From UBA6898 sp964463135 (GTDB lineage: Bacteria > Nitrospirota > Thermodesulfovibrionia > Thermodesulfovibrionales > UBA6898): a stretch of DNA of 64,000 nt. Position 1 is the stretch's first letter, and each line of letters begins with the position of its first letter. The notes under the pieces are model-generated. The model saw only the letters and a list, made by a program, of their open reading frames with translations. It searched no databases and was not told the origin of the DNA. Shown piece by piece: positions 17,526 to 26,378 of the stretch. The stretch is taken from NCBI GenBank assembly GCA_964463135.1, contig CAYXBA010000017.1, forward strand, positions 1 through 64,000, read 5' to 3'. A program made the translations under genes and the position numbers.

Positions 17526-19832
17526 ATGACGGACGACAGGATAAATTCAGCGCAGGAAGATAACCGCAGCAGGGCGCTCGAAAAGATAAGTGAGCACCCC
17601 CTCGTCCCGGGCGGGTACTATCCCTACGGCGAGGACGAGGTCCATCTCCGGGACTATCTCCAGATCATTCTCCGGAGAAAATGGATCGTCATCACCTTCC
17701 TGCTGACCGTATTTACCACGGTAACGATCGGCACTCTCATGATAAAGCCCCAATACAAGTCGACCGTGACCATGAAGATCGACAAGGAAAACCCGAACAT
17801 CCTCACCTTTAAGGATGTCTATGCGGTCGAAAGGCCTGAAGAGGATTATTACCAGACCCAATTCAAGATCCTCAAGTCCAGAAACCTTGCCAAGCGCGTG
17901 ATCAGGCAGATGAAGCTTGACGCAAACCCTGAGTTCTCCGGACAGAAGGCAGAGCTGAAGGCAGCCGCATTCCTCAAGAAGCCTGACAACCAGCTGAAGG
18001 AAGAAGGCATCGACTCCTCCCTGGTGGACGGGTTCCTGGGCCGGGTAGAGGTCGTTCCCCAGCAGAAGTCGCGGCTCGTTAACGTAAGCTTCACCTCATA
18101 CAACCCTGAACTTGCTGCCCGGGTGACTGATTCGATAGCAAAGTCCTTCATCGACCTGAACATAGAATCAAAGTTCGAAGCAACGCAGCAGGCACGCGAA
18201 TGGCTCGAAAAACAGCTTGAGTCGATGAAGATAAAGGTCGAACAGGCAGAAGAAAAACTGAACGAATACGCCGGCAAGAACGAGATCATCTTTCTTGAAA
18301 CAAAGGTCGATGACAAGGACGGCAAGGGCGGAGGCGGAGGCAGTGAGAACCTCGTCTCGAAAAAACTCGGCGCCCTTTCGACCGAGATGATCACGGCGAC
18401 CTCCGAGCGGATACAGAAAGAAGCGATCTATAACGAGGTAAAATCGGGCGAGGCAGAAGCGAGCCCTGTCGTCATGAACAGCGCCATGATACAGAGCCTG
18501 CGCAAGGACCATGCTGCCCTCGAGTCGGACTACAATCAGAACCTGAAGATCTACAAGCCGGACTACCCCAAGATGGTCAAGCTCAAGGAACTGATGGACC
18601 AGGTGAAGAAGCGGCTGGATACCGAGACCAAGAGGGTCGTATCGAGCATCAAGAAGGACTATGAGGCAGCGGTGAAACGTGAGGCCTATCTGAAATCCGC
18701 CTTTGACAAACAGAAGCAGGAGGCCCTTGATCTGAACAACCGCTCGGTCCAGTACCAGATCCTGAAGCGCGAGGCAGACACAAACAAGGAACTCTACAAC
18801 GGCCTGCTCCAGAGGCTGAAGGAGACCGGCATATCGGCAAGCCTCACCTCAAGCAACATCCAGATCCTCGACCGCGCTGAAGTGCCGAAGGGGCCGTTCA
18901 CCCCCCGGAAAGGCAGGAATATCATGCTCGCCCTGATCATCGGCCTGTTCGGCGGCATAGGCCTTGCCTTCTTTGCCGAATATCTGGACAACACGATCAA
19001 GACGCCCGAAGACATTGAAAAGAAGATGTACATGCCTTCCCTCGGCCTTGTGCCGCTCTATGCCCCTGATAAGCTGGCATTGAAGGCAGGCAGGGGAAGG
19101 GGCAAGGTCCCGGCAAAGCAGACCAAGAGTGCGCCGGTCGAGTACATCAGCCACTCGGACAGCAAGAGCCAGTTGAGCGAGGCATACTCATCCATCAGGA
19201 CATTTCTCCTCTTTTCTACCGCAGGGAAACCGCCCAAGGTGATGATGGTGACCAGTGCGCGACGTGAGGAAGGCAAGACAACGACCGCGATCAATACTGC
19301 CATCAGCCTTACCAAGTCGGATGCAAAGGTCGTCATTCTTGACGCTGATATGCGCAGACCGAGGCTCCACAAGGTCTTTAAGGTGAGCAATACTACGGGG
19401 CTGTCGTCCTTTCTCTCCGGGAACGAGGAGTTCGGCGAGACCCTGGTGAAGCATACGGACATTCCGAATCTGGATGTCATAACCTCAGGCCCCCTGCCGC
19501 CCAATCCTGCGGAACTGCTCGGCTCATTCAGGCTGCGCGAACTGATCGACGGCCTGTACCCGCTGTACCATTACATCATCTTCGATACACCGCCCATTCT
19601 CGGACTTGCCGATGCGGCCATTGCAAGCACCCAGACAGACGGCGTGATCATGGTCGTGCGGTCCGGCCAGACCCCGAAAGAGGCGGCAGTGCAGGCAAAG
19701 AAGATACTCGAAAGCGTCAATGCAAAGGTGCTCGGCGTTGTACTGAATGCCATCGATGAACCGAACATGAAGTACGGGTACTACTCCTACTACCAGTATT
19801 ACTACCAGAATTATACGAGTGATGAAAAATAG
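17526..19832 (+). CDS. Wzc-type polysaccharide co-polymerase / BY-kinase
   Basis: Inner-membrane tyrosine autokinase that sets polysaccharide chain length and gates export. 768 residues: Wzz domain, TM1 about 53-72, long periplasmic coiled coil (about 220-430), GNVR-type region, TM2 about 465-485, then the kinase with Walker A TSARREEGKTT (about 576-586), Walker A' VVILDADMRRP and Walker B YIIFDTPPILG. The C-terminus is a Tyr cluster (YGYYSYYQYYYQNY), the autophosphorylation tail. The Pro-Gly usual before EGK is replaced by Arg-Glu. CpsB-type phosphatase at 24633 is its expected counterpart. Confidence 0.93.
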   Translation: MTDDRINSAQEDNRSRALEKISEHPLVPGGYYPYGEDEVHLRDYLQIILRRKWIVITFLLTVFTTVTIGTLMIKPQYKSTVTMKIDKENPNILTFKDVYAVERPEEDYYQTQFKILKSRNLAKRVIRQMKLDANPEFSGQKAELKAAAFLKKPDNQLKEEGIDSSLVDGFLGRVEVVPQQKSRLVNVSFTSYNPELAARVTDSIAKSFIDLNIESKFEATQQAREWLEKQLESMKIKVEQAEEKLNEYAGKNEIIFLETKVDDKDGKGGGGGSENLVSKKLGALSTEMITATSERIQKEAIYNEVKSGEAEASPVVMNSAMIQSLRKDHAALESDYNQNLKIYKPDYPKMVKLKELMDQVKKRLDTETKRVVSSIKKDYEAAVKREAYLKSAFDKQKQEALDLNNRSVQYQILKREADTNKELYNGLLQRLKETGISASLTSSNIQILDRAEVPKGPFTPRKGRNIMLALIIGLFGGIGLAFFAEYLDNTIKTPEDIEKKMYMPSLGLVPLYAPDKLALKAGRGRGKVPAKQTKSAPVEYISHSDSKSQLSEAYSSIRTFLLFSTAGKPPKVMMVTSARREEGKTTTAINTAISLTKSDAKVVILDADMRRPRLHKVFKVSNTTGLSSFLSGNEEFGETLVKHTDIPNLDVITSGPLPPNPAELLGSFRLRELIDGLYPLYHYIIFDTPPILGLADAAIASTQTDGVIMVVRSGQTPKEAAVQAKKILESVNAKVLGVVLNAIDEPNMKYGYYSYYQYYYQNYTSDEK

Positions 19833-21129
19833 CTGCCTCGGCCGGAGAGGATCTGCCCCGGCAGTGCTCGTCTCTGTTCTTGCTCTTATCCTTTTGATCG
19901 CTTCCCTCATTCCCCTCGGCGCCAAGGTCCTGGGCTGGTATTTCTTCAGAGAACAGGACGAAAAGGCCCTGACCACTGCGCTCCGCTGGGACAAGGGAAA
20001 CGCATCCTATCACTACCTGCTCGGCAAATACTATCACATGAGCCTGGCCAGCCCGGATATGCCGAGGGCGATCGAAGAGTATCAGGAATCACTCAGAAGG
20101 AGCCCTCTGAGGCCCGGCGTATGGGTCGATATTTCAAAGGCTTATCAGCTGAATAATCAGCCGGCAGAGGCAGAGCGGGCACTCGAACGGGCAATAAAGC
20201 TGAATCCCAACAACCCGCCGCTCCTCTGGGAAGCCGGAACATTTTATCTCATGAACAACATGACCGAAAAAGCGGTGACAGCACTGAGGCAGTATCTCCT
20301 GCTGGAACCTGCCATGCAGTCAATGGTCTATGACCTCTGCTGGAAGCTCAGGCTCGAAAACAGTTTCATCATCCAGCATATTGTGCCGCAGTCATATCTG
20401 TACCAGGCGGGGTACCTCTCCTTCCTCATGGCAGCAAAGAAGATCGCAGAGGCAGAAGATGCCTGGAACGCTCTGGACCCGAACAACATCGAGAAGAAGG
20501 ATTTCATCGCGTTCACCAATTTTTTGATCGACAATGGCCAGTACGGCCAGGCAGAAGCGGTCTGGGATGCGGTCACCGCAAAGATCGAGGGCATGCATGG
20601 CCGCGAAGCAGCCTCCCTGCTCTGGAACCACGGCTTTGAGAGCGAACCTCTTAACGGAGGTTTTGACTGGCGGATAACCGAAGCAGAGGGGGTAAATGTC
20701 TTTATTGATGATACGGTCAAGATGACCGGTTCCCGTTCCCTGGGTATTGTTTTCGATGGCCAGCATAATCCGGACATAACCTTTGCCCGCCAGATCGTAC
20801 CAATAACTCCCGGCACACGGTATTCGCTCAGGACTTACATAAAAACAGACGGTATAACCACAAAGAACGGCGTATTCCTGCAGGTGCAGGGGCTTAACTG
20901 CACAGGCCTTTCAGTCCGGACAGACAGTGTCGTGGGCAGCGGGTACTGGAAAGAGATGCCGATGGATTTTGAAGTGCCCGCCGGATGCAGCGCTGCAGTG
21001 GTAATGATACGGAGAGAGAGGTCCCAGAAGCTTGACAACAAGATCGAAGGAACGGCATGGATAGACGGGATAATCCTGAAACCCCAGACAGCCACTCAGA
21101 CGAGCAGTTTCAAAAAGCCTACGAAGTAA
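19819..21129 (+). CDS. Membrane-anchored TPR protein with C-terminal CBM-like domain
   Basis: 436 residues. An N-terminal TM (about 11-35) is followed by TPR units (about 45-230; ALRWDKGNASYHYLLGKYY, AIEEYQESLRRSPLRPGVWVDISKAYQLNNQPAEAERALERAIKLNPNNPPLLWEAGTFY). The C-terminal beta-sandwich (about 275-425; NGGFDWRITEAEG, GSRSLGIVFDGQHNPDITFARQIVPITPGTRYSLRTYIKTD) resembles carbohydrate-binding CBM4/9 modules. A GTG at 19819 and ATG at 19822 are both possible starts; the first 14 bases overlap the kinase gene. Periplasmic assembly scaffold for the EPS machine is inferred. Confidence 0.75.
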   Translation: MMKNSCLGRRGSAPAVLVSVLALILLIASLIPLGAKVLGWYFFREQDEKALTTALRWDKGNASYHYLLGKYYHMSLASPDMPRAIEEYQESLRRSPLRPGVWVDISKAYQLNNQPAEAERALERAIKLNPNNPPLLWEAGTFYLMNNMTEKAVTALRQYLLLEPAMQSMVYDLCWKLRLENSFIIQHIVPQSYLYQAGYLSFLMAAKKIAEAEDAWNALDPNNIEKKDFIAFTNFLIDNGQYGQAEAVWDAVTAKIEGMHGREAASLLWNHGFESEPLNGGFDWRITEAEGVNVFIDDTVKMTGSRSLGIVFDGQHNPDITFARQIVPITPGTRYSLRTYIKTDGITTKNGVFLQVQGLNCTGLSVRTDSVVGSGYWKEMPMDFEVPAGCSAAVVMIRRERSQKLDNKIEGTAWIDGIILKPQTATQTSSFKKPTK

Positions 21130-22580
21130 TCTCCCTCTCATACAGGGGAGATGAACCGGAACGCCTGTACCGCGAGGCTATCGGCTGTTTTGACACGCTC
21201 ATCGAAATCTCGCATGGCAATGAGGCGATACGGGAATTCGCCCAGCGCCGCAGCATTGACATGAAGTACCTCATTGACGGCGCCAGCTTCGTCATCTCAA
21301 AGATGCACTTTAACCCGGAGAATAATTTTTACATAACCCTCGGCCTGCCGCAGCACGCAACACCGGAGGAACTGAACAGAAGATGGAAGAAGTTCATGCT
21401 CCTGTATCATCCGGACAGACAGGTCGGCAAGGAAGAATGGGTATCAGAGCGGGCAAAAAAGGTCAATGAGGCATACACCGAGCTCAAGGATGAAACAAAG
21501 AGGGCCGAATACGACCGCAGACTGACCGAGCAGATGCTGAACCGGAAATTCCCGTCTGCACCTGCTCAGGGATCGACCCATCACCGCAGGCCCGCAGCCA
21601 CGTTCCGGAGACGCAGAAGCATTGAGCCGGCAACAGGATGGGGCAGGGTACGTCCCTACATGCCCAGGATACTGATCTTTGTCTATATACTCATTGCCCT
21701 GATCTCGATAGGTTTCATATACATCAGGAACCAGTCGTCCGGTCTGGAAGCAGAGCTTGCGCCGGAACCTGCCGGACAGGACAGGAGCAGGAGAACAGAG
21801 ACAGCCGCAATTGTCGTCCCGAAGCCTGCTGCTGTCGAAGAGCATTCTTCAAAGATCGAACAGCCGCTTCCTGCTGAAATGAAGAATGAACCTGCTCAGG
21901 TGCATCAGGACCCGGCAAGCACTGCAACACATACTTCCACCCTCCAGACAATAAGGAGCTGGTTCCAGCCGAACGCAAAGAAGCAGGCGCATGAGAAGGG
22001 CCAGGCTCAGGCTAAGGTCAAGGGAGACAACACCCTGCAGGAGAAAAATGTGCATGCAGGCCACGATTCTGCAATCCCGGCCATAGCACCTCTCAGACAG
22101 CAATCCGCAGAGCAGATCCAGAGAGAAGACCCTCCTCAACACCGTGCTGAGCCGGCTGATGCGGTAAAACCCTTTCAGGAGGTAAAGCAGCAGCAGGCGC
22201 CAGTACAGCAAAAAACCGAGCAGATAACAAGAGATGAGGTCGAGGAGTTCATGCAGAGATATGTCGCTGCATACACGAAGAACGATCTGAACGGATTTTT
22301 ATCGCTCTTTTCCCGCTCTGCAGTGGAGAACAACACCCTGAACTATAACGAGATACGGAACGCATACAAAGAGACCTTCAGCGAGAAGATCAACCACTAC
22401 CGGATCACCAATATGGATATCCGGACAGACGGACAGACAGCGACCGTGTCCGGCGTGTACAATATCAACCGGTACATCTCTGCGGATGACCGGTGGGTCA
22501 GGTATAGCGGAAAGATCGCGTGGAAACTGACCCGGGAGAACGCCCAGCTCAGGATCATCAGTACAAACTATGATAAATAA
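21057..22580 (+). CDS. Membrane protein with N-terminal J domain and C-terminal NTF2/SnoaL-like domain
   Basis: 507 residues: an alpha-helical leader, a J domain (about 89-156) with intact HPD at 118-120 (LLYHPDRQVG), one TM (about 204-223), a low-complexity Gln/Ala/Pro-rich linker (about 230-380), and a C-terminal NTF2-like domain (about 385-507: TRDEVEEFMQRYVAAYTKNDLNGFLSLFSRSAVENNTLNYNEI). A cytoplasmic J domain would recruit DnaK to the membrane. The start overlaps the TPR gene by 73 bp but has a GAAGGAA ribosome site at 21046-21052. This combination within an EPS operon is unusual; its task is unknown. Confidence 0.75.
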   Translation: MDRRDNPETPDSHSDEQFQKAYEVISLSYRGDEPERLYREAIGCFDTLIEISHGNEAIREFAQRRSIDMKYLIDGASFVISKMHFNPENNFYITLGLPQHATPEELNRRWKKFMLLYHPDRQVGKEEWVSERAKKVNEAYTELKDETKRAEYDRRLTEQMLNRKFPSAPAQGSTHHRRPAATFRRRRSIEPATGWGRVRPYMPRILIFVYILIALISIGFIYIRNQSSGLEAELAPEPAGQDRSRRTETAAIVVPKPAAVEEHSSKIEQPLPAEMKNEPAQVHQDPASTATHTSTLQTIRSWFQPNAKKQAHEKGQAQAKVKGDNTLQEKNVHAGHDSAIPAIAPLRQQSAEQIQREDPPQHRAEPADAVKPFQEVKQQQAPVQQKTEQITRDEVEEFMQRYVAAYTKNDLNGFLSLFSRSAVENNTLNYNEIRNAYKETFSEKINHYRITNMDIRTDGQTATVSGVYNINRYISADDRWVRYSGKIAWKLTRENAQLRIISTNYDK

Positions 22581-23979
22581 TATGCTTGCAGCCATCATTA
22601 TTCTGGCAACGCTCCTCTTCGGGGCGGTCGAGGTCTGGTCAGAAGCGGCCGTGCTGGTCCTTGTCTTTGCCACGGCCCTTTTCTGGTCCATAAAAAATGG
22701 GGACCAGCAGGAGGACCTGCCCGCCAATACCGGAAGGCTGCTTGTCGTGGCCCTCAGCTTCTGCGCATATATCGGGCTGCAGCTCGTACCCCTCCCGGCT
22801 GCGGTTGTCAGCTTCATCTCCCCTGCCACTGCACGCATAAGGGAGTTCTACAGCATCACGCCGATGAAGTTCATGCCGCTCAGCTTCAGCCCGTATCTGA
22901 CCATCCATGAACTGATTCGGGCAGCCGCTTTTTTTACGGTCTTTTTCATCTCCTCGCTCATCCTCCGGGACAGGGAGAAACTGACCAGGATGATAGTCAT
23001 ACTGATCGTCTTCGGCTTCTGCCTTGCGGTCTTTGCGATCGTGCAGAAGGCGACCTGGAACGATAAGATCTACTGGTTCAGGGAGCTTACGGTCGGCGGC
23101 ACCCCGTTCGGTCCTTTCGTGAACAGGAACCATTTTGCCGGCTTCATCGGCATGCTCGTTCCCCTCGGCCTCGGTTTTACCCTGACCCGGGAATACCGGG
23201 AAAAGATCATCTTTTTCGGCTTTCTGACGGTCATCATGACCGTATCGCTCTTCTTCTCCCTCTCACGCGGCGGCATTCTCAGCTTCTTTGCAGGCATGGC
23301 GCTCTTCAGCATGCTTGTTCTGGTCACAAGGGTCCAGACAAGAAAAGTATGGGCCATAGCCGGATTTCTGCTCGTGGTTGCCGCATACCTTGCATACCTC
23401 GGCATTGATCCGATCGTAGACCGTTTCTACCAGACAGATATTTCGAAAGAGCAGCGCATTATTGTCTGGCAATCTACCCTGACCGCATTCAAGGACTTCT
23501 GGCTCACCGGATCAGGACTCGGCACATATATTGACATGTTCCATCTCTATTCCCCTCCCTCAGTCCATCAGGTCGTCTATGACCATGCACACAATGATTA
23601 CCTCGAATATATTCTCGAAACCGGAACGATCGGCATTGCACTGGTTATAGCCTTTGCCGGCCTGCTCCTGTATCCCTTTGCAAAGGCCGATTTTCAGGGG
23701 AAAAGGGGCATGATACGGATCGCCGTGATCTCATCCGTCTTTTCGATGCTAATGCACAGCATCTTTGATTTCAATCTCCACATTCTTTCTAACCTGCTGC
23801 TCTTCGCTCTGGTGCTCGGCATGCTCTCGTCGCTTTCCATGACCGCAGAAGGGAAATACCACAGGCGCAGAACCGCGGCAAAGAGCAAAGAACAGAGAAC
23901 CGAGCGCGCTGATGCCAAAGCAGTAACAGGGGATGAGGTTGAAGATTGGGAAAAGGAGCTAAAAAAAGATCATGCGTAG
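22570..23979 (+). CDS. O-antigen ligase / Wzy-type polymerase (Wzy_C)
   Basis: Polytopic inner-membrane protein of 469 residues with about 12 TM helices and the Wzy_C signature in a large periplasmic loop: GGTPFGPFVNRNHFAGFIGMLVPLGLG, LFFSLSRGGILSFFAGM and VYDHAHNDYLEYILETGTIG. The H-x-N-x-Y-x-E motif is the family's catalytic hallmark. The C-terminal tail is cytoplasmic and charged. It overlaps the J-domain gene by 11 bp. Polymerase rather than ligase is favoured because no lipid A-core genes are nearby. Confidence 0.85.
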   Translation: MINNMLAAIIILATLLFGAVEVWSEAAVLVLVFATALFWSIKNGDQQEDLPANTGRLLVVALSFCAYIGLQLVPLPAAVVSFISPATARIREFYSITPMKFMPLSFSPYLTIHELIRAAAFFTVFFISSLILRDREKLTRMIVILIVFGFCLAVFAIVQKATWNDKIYWFRELTVGGTPFGPFVNRNHFAGFIGMLVPLGLGFTLTREYREKIIFFGFLTVIMTVSLFFSLSRGGILSFFAGMALFSMLVLVTRVQTRKVWAIAGFLLVVAAYLAYLGIDPIVDRFYQTDISKEQRIIVWQSTLTAFKDFWLTGSGLGTYIDMFHLYSPPSVHQVVYDHAHNDYLEYILETGTIGIALVIAFAGLLLYPFAKADFQGKRGMIRIAVISSVFSMLMHSIFDFNLHILSNLLLFALVLGMLSSLSMTAEGKYHRRRTAAKSKEQRTERADAKAVTGDEVEDWEKELKKDHA

Positions 23980-24502
23980 CCGGCTCTTCACTCTTCACGC
24001 TTTACGCTTTACGGCCTTTACACGCTTTACGGCCTCATTAACCCTTTGCCTTCTGCCGTTCACGGTTCTGGCCGCAGAAACTGCAGTTGAAAAAAGGGCA
24101 GCCCTGGAAAAAGTGACCATTCACAAAGAGTCAGGACCACGTCATGACAGGGCTTCAAAAAAGACCGAAGAGACCTTTCTTGTTGAAGTGGTAAAGGACC
24201 GGGAGGGCCTGAAAAAAGGACTTTCAGAACGCGAATTTATGCCGGAAGATCATGGCATGCTCTTTGTAATTGATAGCTCACAGGAACATGCCTTCTGGAT
24301 GAAGGGCATGAGGTTCCCGCTCGACATCATCTTTCTGGGAGAAAATATGCATATCATCGAGATCCTCGAGGACCTCCAGCCCTGCGGAAACTGCCCTGTT
24401 TATTTTCCCAAGGGCCGGCCGTCATATGCACTTGAGATCAACGCAGGCCTGGCAAAAAAACTGGGCCTTGCCATAGGAGATACCCTTGTCATTGAAAAAT
24501 AA
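23972..24502 (+). CDS. Exported DUF192 protein with repeat-derived N-terminus
   Basis: DUF192 (PF02643) covers residues about 68-176: EVVKDREGLKKGLSEREFMPEDHGMLFVIDSSQEHAFWMKGMRFPLDIIFLGENMHIIEI and PYALEINAG-like end. The function is unknown. The first 30 residues (FTLHALRFTAFTRFTAS) are encoded by TTCACGC/TTTACGC heptamers and lead straight into a signal peptide h-region (LTLCLLPFTVLAA). The ATG overlaps the Wzy stop by 8 bp; AGGAG lies 14 bp upstream, rather far. The true start could be inside the array. Confidence 0.8.
   Translation: MRSRLFTLHALRFTAFTRFTASLTLCLLPFTVLAAETAVEKRAALEKVTIHKESGPRHDRASKKTEETFLVEVVKDREGLKKGLSEREFMPEDHGMLFVIDSSQEHAFWMKGMRFPLDIIFLGENMHIIEILEDLQPCGNCPVYFPKGRPSYALEINAGLAKKLGLAIGDTLVIEK
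23985..24040 (+). repeat. TTTACGC heptamer array inside the DUF192 5' coding end
   Basis: Consecutive 7-mers TTCACGC, TTTACGC, TTTACGG and variants with CCT insertions. They are read in frame as FTLHALRFTA-type peptide directly before the signal peptide. Confidence 0.8.
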
Positions 24503-24632
24503 GTCTAAAGGAATGAGACAGGTAAAGGTAAAGAGATGAGGCAGGTAAAGAATATAAAGCAGGCTCTTAGCTCATGGCAGAATTTACGATTTACGATTTA
24601 CGATTTACGAATCACGATTCACGGTCTTTTAC
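24503..24632. repeat. Spacer array: GGTAAAG half then TTTACGA half
   Basis: The first half (about 24515-24575) reads AGGTAAAGGTAAAGAGATG and GAGGCAGGTAAAG; the second (24583-24624) is six exact-phase heptamers: TTTACGA four times, ATCACGA, TTCACGG. A 28-bp stretch at 24541-24568 recurs identically at 29944-29971. The array ends 8 bp before the phosphatase ATG and leaves no obvious Shine-Dalgarno. Confidence 0.85.
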
Positions 24633-25346
24633 ATGATTGACATTCACTGCCATATTCTGCCGGCCATTGACGACGGCTCTCCGGACATGGAAACAACCAT
24701 GAAGATGCTCGCCATTGCTGCGCGGGACGGCATAACCCATATTGTGGCAACGCCCCACTTCAGGCAGGGCGAGGAGCCCGCTGTTCAGACCATCCTGCAA
24801 AATCTCAGAACCGTCCAGGATGAAGCGGCCAGACAGGGCAGCCCGGTCAAGCTGTACAGCGGGGCTGATATCAGACTTACGTATGAGCTCTTTGAGGCCC
24901 TGGACAGGGAAGATCTGCCTGCCATCAACAATTCACGCTATTTCCTGCTCGAACTGCCTGACCTCATTCCCCCGCATCTGGAGGACTTCATCTTTGAATC
25001 TAAGATCAAAGGATATGTCCCGATCATCACCCATCCTGAACGCAACTACAGCCTGCTTTCAGCAAACGATAAAACTGATGCACTCAGGGAATCCGGCGCC
25101 CTCTTCCAGCTCACCGCCATGAGCATTACCGGCGACTTCGGGAGGCAGATCAGGAAATTCTCACTCCACCTGCTCAAAAAGGGATATGTGGATTTTGTGG
25201 CATCTGATGCTCACAGCACAGACCGGAGGATCCCGGTGCTTTCGGATGCATACAATGAGGTGACAGACATCCTCGGAACAGACAAGGCACGGAAGATGTT
25301 CATCGACAACCCGCGGGCAGTGCTCGACAACAGGGAACTCAGGTAA
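24633..25346 (+). CDS. CpsB/YwqE-type tyrosine phosphatase (PHP fold)
   Basis: Manganese-dependent phosphatase that dephosphorylates BY-kinases such as the Wzc homologue in this operon. The 237-residue protein shows the PHP metal motifs: DIHCHILPAIDDGS at the N-terminus, ATPHF, HPERN and ASDAHSTDRR, in the positions expected for CapC/CpsB proteins. The length is normal. The stop codon (AGG TAA) is the first element of the following GGTAAAG array. The role as partner of the kinase at 17526 follows from family knowledge and synteny. Confidence 0.9.
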   Translation: MIDIHCHILPAIDDGSPDMETTMKMLAIAARDGITHIVATPHFRQGEEPAVQTILQNLRTVQDEAARQGSPVKLYSGADIRLTYELFEALDREDLPAINNSRYFLLELPDLIPPHLEDFIFESKIKGYVPIITHPERNYSLLSANDKTDALRESGALFQLTAMSITGDFGRQIRKFSLHLLKKGYVDFVASDAHSTDRRIPVLSDAYNEVTDILGTDKARKMFIDNPRAVLDNRELR

Positions 25347-25574
25347 AGGAATAAGTAGAGTGAGAGAAGCAGGTATAGGTAAAGAAAGGAGAAGATTCAT
25401 TACGTTACCTTTACCTGATGTTTTTTTACCTTTACCTGTTTTTTCTCTACCTCTGCTTTTACCTGAAGTATTCTCTGCCTGTTCCTCTCTGCCTCTGCCT
25501 TACCTGATCTTTTCTCTACCTCTATCTTCATCTTTACCTTTACCTTTTCCTTTATCTGTGCTGTTTGTTAACCC
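25345..25574. repeat. Spacer array: GGTAAAG half then long CTTTACC half
   Basis: The 3' flank of the phosphatase gene reads GGTAAAGGAATAAG, GCAGGTATAGGTAAAG. From about 25403 the orientation flips to a 165-bp run of CTTTACCTG, CTCTACCTCTG and CTGCCTCTGCC words up to the next ATG. The halves are mutually complementary and could fold into one long hairpin. No gene is seen here; the open frame through the second half is a translation of the array. Confidence 0.85.
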
Positions 25575-26057
25575 ATGAACTGGTACGCCATATACACCAA
25601 GCCGCAGTGTGAGGATTCTGTCTCACTCATGCTCAGGAATGCGGGCCTTGAGGTGCTCAACCCGAGGATACGCATCAAGAAATATCACCGGGGCAGATAT
25701 GAACAGGTCATCGAATCTCTCTTCAAGAGCTATATATTTGCCTGTTTTGACAACGATACGCACCACCACATGATCCGCTACACCCGCGGGGTGAAATATA
25801 TTGTCGGCAAGGACCATCCCATTATTGTGCCGCAGGAGATCATCGACGCCATGCGGGAGCAGATGGAAGACGACATCATTACGCCAAAACCGGAGAACCT
25901 CTCGAAAGGCGACCGCGTCGTGATCAGGGAAGGACCCTTTGCCAGTTTCTACGGCATATTTCAGCATCCTGTGCCGGGCAGGGACAGGGTTGTAATTCTC
26001 CTTGAAGCCCTGAACTCACGCCTTGAAGTGGAGGACGTATCGGTCAGGAAGGCGTAA
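25575..26057 (+). CDS. RfaH-type transcription antiterminator (NusG paralogue)
   Basis: 160 residues with the NGN domain (MNWYAIYTKPQCEDSVSLMLRNAGLEVLNPRI; SLFKSYIFACFD; RYTRGVKYIVG) and a C-terminal KOW domain (LSKGDRVVIREGPFASFYGIFQHPV). The RfaH-like signature TRGVxxxVG...IVPQEII separates it from housekeeping NusG. RfaH proteins load on RNA polymerase paused at ops DNA and suppress termination in long surface-polysaccharide operons. An ops-like site lies 180 bp downstream of the stop (26238), ahead of further EPS genes, so local autoregion control is likely. Confidence 0.88.
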   Translation: MNWYAIYTKPQCEDSVSLMLRNAGLEVLNPRIRIKKYHRGRYEQVIESLFKSYIFACFDNDTHHHMIRYTRGVKYIVGKDHPIIVPQEIIDAMREQMEDDIITPKPENLSKGDRVVIREGPFASFYGIFQHPVPGRDRVVILLEALNSRLEVEDVSVRKA

Positions 26058-26378
26058 GAAAACAGTTCAACGTTCTCAGTTCAAAGTTAGCCCTGTATTC
26101 TCCTAGACCTCGAACATAGAACCTTGAACCATCTTGATTGAACTTTCTTCATCTTTTGCGGTATTCTTAATTCGTTCAGTGACTGAACGCAGCCCCTCAA
26201 AGAGCCGCTCCTTTTGTAGTGACCCCTGTCATGACCGGGCGGTAGCATGCCCTAAAAGAAGAGTTCTAAGTTCTATGTTCTAAGCCCTTTGAACTTTGAA
26301 CCTCGAACTTTGAACATTGAACTTTGAACCTCGAACTTTGAACCTCGAACTTTGAACATTTTTTACTAACCCGTCTCT
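26058..26378 (+). repeat. Spacer array: GTTCAA half, ops site, then TTTGAAC half
   Basis: The 321-bp spacer starts with GTTCAACGTTCTCAGTTCAAAG (downstream orientation, 26073-26088). In the middle it has a CGTTCAG-tga-CTGAACG hairpin (26173-26189) and the ops-like site. It ends with a perfect-phase run of ten heptamers at 26288-26357 following the pattern (T/A/C)T(T/C)GAAC. GTTCAAAGTT at 26079-26088 is the exact complement of AACTTTGAAC in the right half. Confidence 0.85.
26238..26250 (+). promoter_or_regulatory. ops-like element (RfaH recruitment site)
   Basis: GGCGGTAGCATGC matches the enterobacterial ops core GGCGGTAGCGTGC at 12 of 13 positions; the single change is outside the GGCGGTAG core. 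It is embedded in GGGC-ggtagcat-GCCC, which can form the small hairpin typical of ops. It lies between the RfaH-like gene and the EPS MarR regulator on the coding strand, which is the right orientation to act on the downstream genes. Confidence 0.65.

Noticed and set aside
15693..25346. PEP-CTERM/exosortase-type EPS locus
   Set aside because: No exosortase or PEP-CTERM tail was found in the window, although the MarR and Wzc types occur in such loci.
25360..25578. 72-codon Leu/Pro/Ser-rich open frame
   Set aside because: It is a translation of the CTTTACC array, has no ribosome site and runs into the RfaH-like gene start.
26288..26357. Regular short repeats as a CRISPR array
   Set aside because: The period is 7 bp with no spacers of 25-45 bp and no cas genes; these are tandem words.
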